Origin: Alphaproteobacteria bacterium
Lineage (GTDB): Bacteria; Pseudomonadota; Alphaproteobacteria; Micropepsales; Micropepsaceae
Direction of reading: 5' to 3'
Length of the DNA stretch: 50,038 nt
Assembly: GCA_017308475.1 (NCBI GenBank)
Contig: JAFKEU010000014.1
Span: forward strand, 1 to 50,038
The notes beneath the pieces are model-generated. The model was not told the DNA's origin. It saw nothing but the letters and a program-made list of their open reading frames with translations, and did no database searches. The position numbers and the translations under genes were made by a program. Shown here piece after piece: positions 1 to 8,338 of the stretch (positions are counted from its first letter, which is position 1; the number at the start of each line of letters is the position of its first letter).

Positions 1-131
1 GGTGGGTTGGCGCAGCGGCCCGGGCCACCCCAAGTCCCTGGCCGGGCGGGACAAAGAAATTTTCACGCGTGTTGGAAAGGCGGCGCGCGCACGACCTGTG
101 CTAGCGTGGCGGCAAAAGAAGGGGAAACACC

Positions 132-1178
132 ATGAAGCGTTCCGGCCTGTTGCTGCCTGCCCTGCTGCTTGTCTCTGTTTCGGCTTTTGCGGCCTTTGAT
201 GTGCCGCCCGACCGGTCGGGGGCGCCCTACAACACCCCCAGCATGCGCTATGTCGCCGACATGGATTTCTTCAAGCTGCCGCCAGGCCGAAAGATGGGCT
301 CTTCCAGCGCGGTGCGCGGCGACTCCAAGGGAAACATCTGGGTCGTGGACCGCTGCGGCGCCAATGACTGCAACGGCAGCCCGCTGGCCATGATCATGCA
401 GTTCGACGCGAAGGGCAATTTCATCAAGGCGTTCGGGGCGGGGACGCTGCTGTTCCCGCACGGCTTTTATATCGATGCAGAGGACAATCTGTGGATCACC
501 GACGGCCATGTCGATGCCGGGCGGAAACTGGGTGATCTGGTGCGCAAATTCTCGCCCGACGGGCGCATCCTGATGACCCTGGGCAAACCCGGCGTTTCCG
601 GCAGCGGACATGACACTTTTCACGAACCGAGTTCGGTGCTGGTGGCGCCGGACGGCAGCATCTTTGTCGGCGACGGCCATACCCCGGGCAAGGGCAATGC
701 CCGCATCGTCAAGTTCGACAAGAACGGCAAATACCTGATGGAATGGGGCGGGCATGGCGGCGGTCCAGGCCAGTTCGAGGTGCCGCATAGCATGGCGCTG
801 GACAGCCAGGGCCGGCTTTATGTCGCCGACCGCGCCAACAATCGCATCCAGATATTCACCCAGGACGGCAAGTTCCTGGGCCAGATGCACCAGTTCAGCC
901 GCGACAGCGGCATCTTCATCGACGGGAACGATACGCTTTACGCGACGGATTCAGAATCGCGCGACGCAGCCGGCTATGGCCACCATCCGGGCTGGCGGCG
1001 CGGCATTCGCATCGGCAGCCTGAAGGACGGCGTGGTGACGGATTTCATTCCCGACGACGACCTGAATTCCGAGGCGGGCACCACCAGCGGCGGCGAGGGC
1101 GTGTGGTCCGACGGCAAGGGCCATGTCTACAGTGCCCAGGTCGAGCAGATGCGGGTGGTGCGGTATACGCTGAAGTGA
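132..1178 (+). CDS. Secreted NHL-repeat beta-propeller protein
   Basis: The 348-residue product starts with a Sec signal peptide (about residues 1-20, ending AFA). Five or more NHL-type blades follow, seen as repeated patterns such as GNIWVVD, DNLWITDGH, GSIFVGDGH, GRLYVADRANNRIQIF and DTLYATD. Proteins of this shape include the peptidyl-alpha-hydroxyglycine alpha-amidating lyase family, but in bacteria most are periplasmic proteins of unknown substrate. The ATG follows a purine-rich ribosome site (ggggaaac). It is one of three NHL proteins in the window (others at 14505 and 22809), which suggests a lineage-expanded family. The 131 bases before it hold no gene that I can support. Function beyond a secreted propeller is not known. 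Confidence 0.85.
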   Translation: MKRSGLLLPALLLVSVSAFAAFDVPPDRSGAPYNTPSMRYVADMDFFKLPPGRKMGSSSAVRGDSKGNIWVVDRCGANDCNGSPLAMIMQFDAKGNFIKAFGAGTLLFPHGFYIDAEDNLWITDGHVDAGRKLGDLVRKFSPDGRILMTLGKPGVSGSGHDTFHEPSSVLVAPDGSIFVGDGHTPGKGNARIVKFDKNGKYLMEWGGHGGGPGQFEVPHSMALDSQGRLYVADRANNRIQIFTQDGKFLGQMHQFSRDSGIFIDGNDTLYATDSESRDAAGYGHHPGWRRGIRIGSLKDGVVTDFIPDDDLNSEAGTTSGGEGVWSDGKGHVYSAQVEQMRVVRYTLK

Positions 1179-1217
1179 ACGGCGTGTCGGGCCCGTCGGC
1201 TTTCGTGATGTTCGGTT

Positions 1218-1240
1218 TCCTCTCCCCTTGAGGGAGAGGA
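1218..1240. terminator. Inverted repeat between convergent genes
   Basis: A 9-bp perfect stem (TCCTCTCCC / GGGAGAGGA) with a CTTGA loop lies between the ends of the NHL gene and the KDG kinase gene, which converge here. There is no clear T-run on either side. It may be a bidirectional terminator or a member of a dispersed palindromic repeat family. Confidence 0.5.
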
Positions 1241-1246
1241 CATTTA

Positions 1247-2137
1247 TCAATCGCGCGGGATGATGGCGCCGGGCAGGGCGACGACTTTCGCCGCCAGGGC
1301 AAGGCCGGCGCGCGCGGCATCGGGCGGCGCGGCACCTTTCAGCCGGGCGGCCAGATAGGCGCCGTTGAAGCTGTCGCCCGCGCCGGACGTGTCCACCACC
1401 GCCACCGCCTGGGTCGGCATGGCGACGGTCTTGCCGTCATAACGCATGATGCAGCCGGCTTCGTCGCAGGTCAGTGCGATCTCCGCATTTGTCAGCGTGG
1501 CGGTGAAATCCACCTGTTTCTGCGGATCGTCGATGCCGTACAGCAGCTGATAATCCTGGCGGCTGGGCAGCACGATGGCGGCCAGCTTCACCATCGCTTC
1601 GAAGGTATGGCGGGCCTCGTCCATCGACTTCCACAAAGCGGGGCGGATGTTGGGATCGAAGGCGACCTTCGTGGTCAGCGAGCCCAGCAGCTCGATCGCC
1701 GCCTGGCGGTCGGCATAGTTCAGGATCGCCAGCGAAATGCCCGAGACATAGATCAGGTCGGCGGGGTTGAGCAGTTCGGCCCCGCCCGCGGCCAGAAGCT
1801 GGCGCAGCCACTGCTTGGCGGGGGTCTCGCCACGCCAGTAATGGAATGTGCGATCGCCCTTCTTGTTGGTCTCGATCAGATAGAGGGCGGGGCGCGCGCC
1901 GGGGATGCGGAACACCAGCCGGTCGCCGATGCCTTCCTCGCGCCAGGTGGCGATCATGGCGTCGCTGAGGCCATCGTCGCCGGTGGCGGTCAGGAATTGG
2001 ACGTCGATGTCGGGCGCGCTGCGCTTGAGATAGATGGCGGTGTTGTATGCATCCCCCGCGAAGCCGCGCTTCAGGTGGCCGTCGGCGACCGGGCGCAGTT
2101 CGACCATGCATTCGCCGATGGAAATGGCGGTGGTCAT
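1247..2137 (-). CDS. kdgK: 2-keto-3-deoxygluconate kinase (PfkB family)
   Basis: The product is a 296-residue PfkB-family sugar kinase, expected to phosphorylate 2-keto-3-deoxygluconate to KDPG in the cytoplasm. The N-terminal GECMVELRP strand, the substrate-side GDAYNTA segment (residues 28-34) and the C-terminal anion-hole signature DTSGAGDSFNG (249-259, catalytic Asp255) are all visible. The start at 2137 is chosen because its ATG overlaps the TGA of the upstream aldolase gene (ATGA), giving translational coupling; an upstream in-frame start would run far into the aldolase gene. With the aldolase it completes the lower Entner-Doudoroff route from keto-deoxy sugar acids to pyruvate and glyceraldehyde-3-phosphate. 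Family assignment is firm; exact substrate is inferred from the neighbour. Confidence 0.93.
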   Translation of the reverse strand: MTTAISIGECMVELRPVADGHLKRGFAGDAYNTAIYLKRSAPDIDVQFLTATGDDGLSDAMIATWREEGIGDRLVFRIPGARPALYLIETNKKGDRTFHYWRGETPAKQWLRQLLAAGGAELLNPADLIYVSGISLAILNYADRQAAIELLGSLTTKVAFDPNIRPALWKSMDEARHTFEAMVKLAAIVLPSRQDYQLLYGIDDPQKQVDFTATLTNAEIALTCDEAGCIMRYDGKTVAMPTQAVAVVDTSGAGDSFNGAYLAARLKGAAPPDAARAGLALAAKVVALPGAIIPRD

Positions 2138-2772
2138 GTCACAGCCATTCCCTGTGCCAGGGCGTGGGCTGCACGCGCCATTTCGGTGGCGCGGACGAAG
2201 GCGCCTTCCTGGGAAAGATCGGACGGCACCATCCACGAGCCGCCGGCGCAGATCACATTGGGCAGCGACAGATAGGTGGAAAGGTTGCCGGGCGAGACGC
2301 CGCCGGTTGGGCAGAAGCGGACCTGCGGGAAGGGGCCGCCCAGCGCCTTGATGGCGGGCGCGCCGCCGCTGGTCTCTGCCGGGAAGAATTTGAAGCTGGA
2401 AAGGCCCAGCGCCAGGCCGCGCATGATGTCGGAGGCGGTGACCACGCCCGCCAGCAGCGGAACGCCCCGGGCTCTCGCGGTGTTGGCGACGTCTTCGGTC
2501 AGGCCGGGGCTGACGATGAAGCGCGCGCCGGCATCGACGGCCTTGTTCAGCAGATCGCCGTTGATGACGGTGCCGGCGCCGACGATCGCGTCCTTCACCT
2601 CGGCGGCGATGGCCCTGATGGCATCCAGCGCGCCCTCGGTGCGCAGGGTGATCTCAAGGATGTTGAGGCCGCCCGCCACCAGCGCACGCGCCAGCGGCAC
2701 CGCATGGGCGGCGTTGCGGATCACGATCACCGGCACGATGCGTGTGCGCTTCAAGTCGTCTTCGAATGCCAT
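2134..2772 (-). CDS. eda: KDPG aldolase
   Basis: The product is a 212-residue class I aldolase of the KDPG/KHG family. It splits 2-keto-3-deoxy-6-phosphogluconate into pyruvate and glyceraldehyde-3-phosphate. Visible family marks are EITLRT (Glu40, Arg44), VGAGTV, the Schiff-base lysine in SSFKFFPAE (Lys128) and the phosphate-binding CPTGGV near 154-159. Length is normal for the family. It lies 95 bases downstream of the esterase gene on the same strand and overlaps the kinase gene by 4 bases, so esterase, aldolase and kinase probably form one operon for sugar-acid use. Confidence 0.95.
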   Translation of the reverse strand: MAFEDDLKRTRIVPVIVIRNAAHAVPLARALVAGGLNILEITLRTEGALDAIRAIAAEVKDAIVGAGTVINGDLLNKAVDAGARFIVSPGLTEDVANTARARGVPLLAGVVTASDIMRGLALGLSSFKFFPAETSGGAPAIKALGGPFPQVRFCPTGGVSPGNLSTYLSLPNVICAGGSWMVPSDLSQEGAFVRATEMARAAHALAQGMAVT

Positions 2773-2866
2773 GCCGGGCCCCGCTGATTGCGGCGCACCT
2801 TATAGCGGCAGGGCCGGGGCCGTGGTAGCCCGGTGCAAGCACCTGAAAGCGCTGCCGGAATGGCGG

Positions 2867-4186
2867 CTAGCGGGGCGTGGCCCAATCCGGATTCGGGGTG
2901 AAATGGCCGGTCGCGCGAAGCTGGTCCAGCGCCTCCCGGTAGCGCGTGAAGAAGGCGCCTTCCGCCTGGGGCGTGATGTTGTTGTGGTCCGATCCGGGCA
3001 TGGGCACCGCCTCCTTGGGACCCTTGATCTGGTTGAAAGCGGAAAAGACGCCGAAGGGCGGCGAGGTCGTGTCGATGAAGCCCAGCGCCACCAGGCTTTC
3101 GGCGGTGATGGCGGGGGCGAAATTGACCGGATCGAAATAGCGCGCCGTCTCAACCACCCGGGGATCGTCGATGGGCCAGTTCGGATAGCCGCGGCGGCTG
3201 TGGTGCAGGTCGGCGCTCATGTCGGCGCCGGCGGGGACATTGACGATCATGGCGGTGACGCGGCCCGGATTGAGCCCCGCGGTGGCGAAGCTCTGCTGGC
3301 CGCCCATGGAGGTGCCCGCGATCACGGTGGTCCTGCCGTCCCAGTCGGCGCGGCTCTGGATGAAGTCCAGCGCGCGGGTGTCGCGCAGATACATGTTCAG
3401 GAAATACGATGTCTCGCGGTCGGTGTTGCCGATCCGGGCATAATCCAGCGGGGCGGTCGCCTCATCGGGCGCCATGTCGTGGGAATCCACGTCGAAGGCA
3501 AGCCAGCCTTCCTTCGCCCGGTCGGTGACCAGGCTTTTCTGCAGCGGATAGACGCCGGCATACTGGTAGAAAACCAGCGCGGGATGCCTGCCGCCGCCTT
3601 TCGGCACCGCCAGGTAGCCGTGCACATGGCTGTTCAGGCTGTCGAGAGTGACTGTATAGAGATCGACGCCGGGCTCGTCGGTCGGCGTGGGCACCAGGCG
3701 GGCGTTGATGGGCACCTGTTTGAGCAGCGCCAGCTTGTTCGCCCAGAATGAGTCGAAGTCCGGGGGCTTTGGCACGGGATTTCTGATCTGGTCGGGCGCC
3801 ACAGCCGCGCCGACGATCATCTTGTCCAGTTCCTGCCGGGTGGGCGGGGTCGCAGGGGCAGGCGCGCCGACATAGCTCAGCTCCAGATAGAGCATGCCGG
3901 GATGATCCAGTACCGTCTCGATGGTGCCGGTGCCGGACGACAGGTCCAGTGTGCCGGACTTCAGGACCGTGAAATTGTTCTCGCGCAGCTCGTAGCGATA
4001 CTTCGTGTAGCCCGCCCCCAGCAGCGCATGGATGGTCCAGCCCGCGCGCTCGCCCACTTTATAGATGCTGTTCTGGTGGAAGGGCTGGAACACCAGATTG
4101 ACGTTGGGCAGCACATCGCCCGCGGCGGGTCGCGCCGCCAACGGAACGAGCAGCAGCAACAGCAACACGATCGCGGATTTTTTCAT
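2867..4186 (-). CDS. Exported acetyl-xylan-esterase-like alpha/beta hydrolase
   Basis: The product has 439 residues: a Sec signal peptide (1-23), an extra N-terminal beta domain (about 25-110), then an AXE1/cephalosporin-C-deacetylase-type alpha/beta hydrolase. The nucleophile lies in GTSMGGQ (Ser293), the acid in FIDTTSPP (Asp372) and the base in SDHNN (His401). AXE1 enzymes remove acetyl groups from xylo-oligosaccharides. The gene is first in a minus-strand run with eda and kdgK and diverges from a sugar-type transporter, which supports a role in deacetylating plant-derived sugars in the periplasm. The substrate itself is an inference. Confidence 0.85.
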   Translation of the reverse strand: MKKSAIVLLLLLLVPLAARPAAGDVLPNVNLVFQPFHQNSIYKVGERAGWTIHALLGAGYTKYRYELRENNFTVLKSGTLDLSSGTGTIETVLDHPGMLYLELSYVGAPAPATPPTRQELDKMIVGAAVAPDQIRNPVPKPPDFDSFWANKLALLKQVPINARLVPTPTDEPGVDLYTVTLDSLNSHVHGYLAVPKGGGRHPALVFYQYAGVYPLQKSLVTDRAKEGWLAFDVDSHDMAPDEATAPLDYARIGNTDRETSYFLNMYLRDTRALDFIQSRADWDGRTTVIAGTSMGGQQSFATAGLNPGRVTAMIVNVPAGADMSADLHHSRRGYPNWPIDDPRVVETARYFDPVNFAPAITAESLVALGFIDTTSPPFGVFSAFNQIKGPKEAVPMPGSDHNNITPQAEGAFFTRYREALDQLRATGHFTPNPDWATPR

Positions 4187-4233
4187 GGCATGATTCCCCC
4201 CCCGCGCCGTCCAGTCGGACGGCCCCGCTTGAC

Positions 4234-4259
4234 GGTATCGCTACCACACGGCTGTGGTA
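4234..4259. promoter_or_regulatory. Candidate operator in divergent promoter region
   Basis: Two overlapping palindromes lie in the 110-bp space between the divergent esterase and transporter genes. GGTATCGCTACC (4234-4245) is a near-perfect 12-bp palindrome resembling LacI-family operators. TACCACA-CGGC-TGTGGTA (4242-4259) is a perfect 7-bp inverted repeat. Their position suggests joint control of both operons by a sugar-responsive repressor that is not encoded in the window. No footprint evidence exists here. Confidence 0.45.
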
Positions 4260-4296
4260 AAGTGCGGCAAACAGAACAGGGTCGCGGGGAGGAATC

Positions 4297-5616
4297 ATGA
4301 CCGATTTCCAGCCGGTGGACGGCATTACCAGCCGTTCGCGCAGACGCAACTTCATTGTCGCGCTGCTGGCACTGTTCACCGCGGGCGCCGCCGTATCGAT
4401 GCGTGCCGTCACCGCCGTGCACATGCAGCATGAATTCCTCGATCCCATAGACCCGGTGCACGCCGGCGAGAGGCTGGGCACGGTGCTGGGCGCGGCCTTT
4501 GCCAGTTTCGCGCTGACCCTGTTCCTGGTCAGTCCGGTGCTGGCGGCGATCGGTTTTCGCCGTGCCTTCCTGGCGGCGGCGGCCTTCCTGGTGCTGGGCT
4601 TCGGCATGGTGGCGGGGGCGAGCGGCTTCGACCATGTGTACACCGCGCTGCTGGCGGGCATGGTGATCCAGGGTATCGGCTGGGGCCTGGTGGAGACCAC
4701 CATCAATCCCCTGGCCAGCGCACTCTACCCCGAGGAGCGGGTGGCGCATCTGTCCACGCTTCATGCCTGGTATCCGGCGGGGCTGGTGGTGGGTTCGCTG
4801 GTGGGGCTGGGCGTCGACGGCGCGGGGATGGACTGGCGCTGGACCATCCTGCCGGTGGGCCTGTTCGCCCTGGTCTTTGCGGGGATGGCGGTGCGTGATC
4901 AATTCCCGCCGGTCAGCGCCTCCACAGACGCGCCGGTATCCCCGCGCGAGATGATCGCGGCCACCCTGCACAATCCCACCATCTTCTTCTGGGTGGTGCT
5001 GATGATGTTCACGGCCTCCACCGAGTTCGCGCCGGGCCAGTGGGTGGATGTGGCGCTCAGCCAGATCGTGGGCATGCGCGGCATTCTTCTTCTGGCCTAT
5101 GTCAGCGGGCTGATGTTCGTGATGCGCCATTTCGCCGGACCGCTGGTGCACCGGCTGGGCAATGTGGGCCTTCTGATGTTCTCGGCGGTGCTGGCGACGA
5201 TCGGCCTGTTCGCGCTGGGCTCGGCCGACAGCCCGGTCACCGCGCTGGTGGCAGCGACAGGCTGGGGCTTCGGCGTCTGCTATTTCTGGCCGACCATGCT
5301 GGCCACGGTGGCCGAACGCTATCCGCGCAGCGGCACGGTGGTATTCGGGCTGATGGGATCGGCGGGCGCGGCGTCTACCTATGTCGTGCTGCCCTGGCTG
5401 GGCGCGGTCTATGACAAGGCCCGGCTGGCGGCGGCGGGCGGCGATCCAGCAGTGCTGGCATCTGCCCAGGGCGAGCAGCTTCGTCACATCCTGACCGCGG
5501 CGGCGGCGGCCTCGTTCCGCACCGTGGCGCTGATCCCGCTGGTGCTGATATTCGTCTTTGCGGGCGTGGCCATCGCCGACCGCCTGCGCAAGAACAAAAA
5601 GGGGAGTGCGGAATGA
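4297..5616 (+). CDS. MFS transporter, probably sugar or sugar acid
   Basis: The 439-residue protein has about 12 hydrophobic segments of the major facilitator type, beginning with a basic cytoplasmic N-terminus and RRNFIVALLALF. The segment GWGLVETTINPLASALYPEER (split over residues 129-150) resembles the helix 4-5 region of FucP-like sugar symporters. A strong ribosome site (ggggagg) precedes the ATG. The gene diverges from the sugar-acid operon and its stop overlaps the start of the metallo-beta-lactamase-fold gene. Substrate is unknown; a sugar, uronate or related acid is the reasonable guess from context. Confidence 0.85.
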   Translation: MTDFQPVDGITSRSRRRNFIVALLALFTAGAAVSMRAVTAVHMQHEFLDPIDPVHAGERLGTVLGAAFASFALTLFLVSPVLAAIGFRRAFLAAAAFLVLGFGMVAGASGFDHVYTALLAGMVIQGIGWGLVETTINPLASALYPEERVAHLSTLHAWYPAGLVVGSLVGLGVDGAGMDWRWTILPVGLFALVFAGMAVRDQFPPVSASTDAPVSPREMIAATLHNPTIFFWVVLMMFTASTEFAPGQWVDVALSQIVGMRGILLLAYVSGLMFVMRHFAGPLVHRLGNVGLLMFSAVLATIGLFALGSADSPVTALVAATGWGFGVCYFWPTMLATVAERYPRSGTVVFGLMGSAGAASTYVVLPWLGAVYDKARLAAAGGDPAVLASAQGEQLRHILTAAAAASFRTVALIPLVLIFVFAGVAIADRLRKNKKGSAE

Positions 5617-6578
5617 AATCGCGTCTTCTGCTGACGGCGGCGTTCACCGTCCTGGGACTTCTGGCCGCAAATGCGCAGACGGGAGAGGCGGAAATGCACC
5701 GCCGCGCCGCCAAGACCGCGGCGGGCACGCTGTTTCCGGGCCTGCTGGCCGCGATCTGCGTTTCGCCCGATCCGGCGACGGTGGTGGGCGATGGCGGCCG
5801 CAAGCGGCCGGATCCGAACCGCTCCACCTGGTATGCCCAGCCGGCGCAGATGTTCGACAATCTCTACTGGATCGGCACGCGCATTCATTCGGCCTGGGCG
5901 CTGAAGACCAGCGGCGGCATCATTATCATCGACACGCTTTACAACTATGCGGTCGAGCCGGAGATGGTGGAGGGGCTCAAGACGCTGGGCCTCAATCCCG
6001 CCGACGTGAAATATGTCATCGTCAGCCATGCCCATGGCGACCATGACGAGGGCGCCCGCCTGTTCCAGCAGCGTTATGGCGCGCATGTGGTGATGGGTGC
6101 GCCCGACTGGGATTCCATCGAAAAGCAGACAGCTTTGCCGGGTGGCCAGCCCAAGCGCGATATCGTGATCAGCGCCGACCGCGACATCACCCTGGGCGAC
6201 ACCACCGTGCATGTGCTGACTTCGCCGGGGCACACGCCGGGCACGCTGTCCCTGATCTTTCCGGTGAAGGACCATGGCCGCACGCTGACGGCGGTCTATT
6301 CGGGCGGCACGGGCTTCAATTTCCCGCACGATGTGGCGCATTACGACACCTATATCGCCACCCAGCGCAAGATGGCGGCCGCCGCGGTGAAGGCTGGGGC
6401 CACGATCCTTTTTTCCAACCACTCGGTCTATGACGATGCCTTCGACCGTTCGCGGCTGGTGAAGCTGCGGGCCGCCGGCGAGCCGCATCCCTATGAGATC
6501 GGGGCGGCGGCGGTGGGCCGCTATTTCAAGGTGGGCGAGGAATGCGCCCTGGCGGCCCGGGCCGACCTGAAATCCTGA
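5613..6578 (+). CDS. Subclass B3-like metallo-beta-lactamase-fold hydrolase
   Basis: The product has 321 residues and a Sec signal peptide (1-21, ending ANA). The zinc-site pattern of subclass B3 is complete: HAHGDHD (His139, His141, Asp143, His144), SPGHTPG (His207) and FSNHS (His270). Mature length is close to B3 enzymes. These either hydrolyse beta-lactams or act on other cyclic amides, esters or lactones. The ATG overlaps the stop of the transporter gene (ATGA), so the two are co-expressed. That context favours a metabolic hydrolase, for example a sugar lactonase, over a resistance enzyme, but resistance cannot be excluded from sequence. Confidence 0.88.
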   Translation: MKSRLLLTAAFTVLGLLAANAQTGEAEMHRRAAKTAAGTLFPGLLAAICVSPDPATVVGDGGRKRPDPNRSTWYAQPAQMFDNLYWIGTRIHSAWALKTSGGIIIIDTLYNYAVEPEMVEGLKTLGLNPADVKYVIVSHAHGDHDEGARLFQQRYGAHVVMGAPDWDSIEKQTALPGGQPKRDIVISADRDITLGDTTVHVLTSPGHTPGTLSLIFPVKDHGRTLTAVYSGGTGFNFPHDVAHYDTYIATQRKMAAAAVKAGATILFSNHSVYDDAFDRSRLVKLRAAGEPHPYEIGAAAVGRYFKVGEECALAARADLKS

Positions 6579-6746
6579 GCGGGCCGCAGGGTGGCCGCGA
6601 AGCAATGCAGGGCTCTGGGGTGGCCGGCACCTGAACGGCGGTCAGGAATTAAGGTTCTGGGGTCCGCGTTCGTCCAACTGCCATATTCAAAATGCAAACT
6701 GGATTCCTGGCCGAAGACGTGACGTTTTGATGAATGGAGGCAGGAC

Positions 6747-8201
6747 ATGAATCCCCAATCCTTCACGCGCAGGCGTCTTTTGCGGGGCGCCGCCCGGATG
6801 GCCTCGCTCTCGGCCGCGTCCGCGCTTATGCCGCCCAACCTGCAGAAACTGCTGGCGCAGGAGCGCAGAGGCGCAAGCTCGTTGCGCGAGATCAAGCATG
6901 TCGTGCTGCTGATGCAGGAAAACCGGTCATTCGATCACTATTTCGGCATGCTGTCCGGCGTTCGGGGATTCGCGGACCTTCAGGCCGTGAAGCTTTCAAG
7001 TGGCCGCGATGTCTTCCATCAGCCGGACACCGAAAATCCGCAAGGATTCATGCTGCCCTTCCATGTCGACAGCTTCTCGACATGCGCGCAGAAACTGCCC
7101 TCCACCAGCCATGCCTGGGCCGTGCAGCATCATGCATGGAATGGCGGAAAGATGGACCAATGGCTGCCGGCACACCGCGCCGCGGACGGCGCCAACGGCC
7201 CCTATACGATGGGGTACTTCAAGCGCGAGGATATTCCTTTCCACTATGCGCTGGCCGAAGCCTTCACCATCTGCGATGCCTATCATTGCTCGGTGATGGG
7301 ACCGACATGGCCCAACCGGCTCTACTGGATGACCGGGATGATCGATCCCGAGGCGACGGGCGGCGGTCCGGTCACGATGAACAAGGCGCCCGCGCAGGGG
7401 TTTCGCTGGAAGACCTATGCCGAACGGCTGGAAGAGGCCGGCATCAGCTGGCGCGTCTATCAGCATGGAGAAAAGGGATATCCCCGCAACCTTCTGCGTG
7501 AATTCGCCCGGTTCAGAGACGCGCCGTCCGGCTCGCCGCTCGGCATGAAGGGGGTGCCTGCGGCTTCGGACGGACTGTTCGAATATGACGCGCTGCACGA
7601 TCGCCTGCCGGCGGTGTCGTGGATATGCCCGAGCGCGGAGGCATCGGAGCATCCCGCCTATATGCCCGCCGCCGGCGCGGAATTCATCGCCAGCAAGCTC
7701 AACGCCATCGCCGCCAATCCCGACGTCTGGGCCAAGACCGTCTTTATCGTCAACTATGATGAAAATGACGGCCTGTTCGACCATGTCCCGCCGCCGGTTC
7801 CACCCCAGGGTACGCCGCAGGAGTTTGTCGAAGGACTGCCGATCGGCGCGGGCTTCCGCGTGCCCTGCATTGTCGTCTCGCCATGGACGGCCGGGGGCTG
7901 GGTTTGCAGCCAGCCGTTCGACCACACGTCGATCCTGCAATTCCTGGAGCGGTTCACCGGCGTCAGGGAGCCCAATATCAGCGCCTGGCGGCGAAAGACG
8001 TTCGGCGATCTGACGGCCGCCTTCCGCTTCGACCAGCCGCGGAGCAAGCCTCCCGCCGTTCCCGACACCGCCGCGATGCTGCACATGGCACGCTATGCCG
8101 CGGACAACCTGCCCATGCCGCCGATACCTGGCGCCGGCCAGAAGATGCCGGCGCAGGAACGGGGGAACCGCAAGCGGGTGGCCGGGCCTTCCAAGGGATA
8201 A
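6747..8201 (+). CDS. Tat-exported phosphoesterase of the phospholipase C family
   Basis: The 484-residue protein opens with a twin-arginine signal (FTRRRLLRG, residues 6-14), then the family signature VVLLMQENRSFDHYFG (about 51-67), GPTWPNR in the middle, and a metal-site segment NYDENDGLFDH. These mark the non-haemolytic phospholipase C / acid phosphatase phosphoesterase family, which cleaves phosphodiester or phosphomonoester bonds outside the cytoplasm. It is shorter than the roughly 700-residue Pseudomonas PLCs and lacks their C-terminal domains. The ATG has a good ribosome site (ggaggcag). It could liberate phosphate or headgroups from lipids; the exact substrate is open. Confidence 0.85.
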   Translation: MNPQSFTRRRLLRGAARMASLSAASALMPPNLQKLLAQERRGASSLREIKHVVLLMQENRSFDHYFGMLSGVRGFADLQAVKLSSGRDVFHQPDTENPQGFMLPFHVDSFSTCAQKLPSTSHAWAVQHHAWNGGKMDQWLPAHRAADGANGPYTMGYFKREDIPFHYALAEAFTICDAYHCSVMGPTWPNRLYWMTGMIDPEATGGGPVTMNKAPAQGFRWKTYAERLEEAGISWRVYQHGEKGYPRNLLREFARFRDAPSGSPLGMKGVPAASDGLFEYDALHDRLPAVSWICPSAEASEHPAYMPAAGAEFIASKLNAIAANPDVWAKTVFIVNYDENDGLFDHVPPPVPPQGTPQEFVEGLPIGAGFRVPCIVVSPWTAGGWVCSQPFDHTSILQFLERFTGVREPNISAWRRKTFGDLTAAFRFDQPRSKPPAVPDTAAMLHMARYAADNLPMPPIPGAGQKMPAQERGNRKRVAGPSKG

Positions 8202-8338
8202 GCCGCCATTCGGCGCTGTTGCCGGCAGACCTGCAGCCGGTATCGGTCAGGTCCCACGCGGTTGACTTTCATCACTTGCCTGTTTGAATACCCCGCTGCG
8301 CATCGCTCCAATAAAGCAAAAGAATCGGGCGGAACGGC

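Noticed and set aside
1..131. Open frame overlapping the start of the first NHL gene
   Set aside because: It has no clear start in the window, overlaps a well-supported gene and has shadow composition.
2134..2236. Longer start for the KDG kinase
   Set aside because: The added 33 residues lie inside the aldolase gene and do not match the kinase family, which begins at the GECMVELRP strand.
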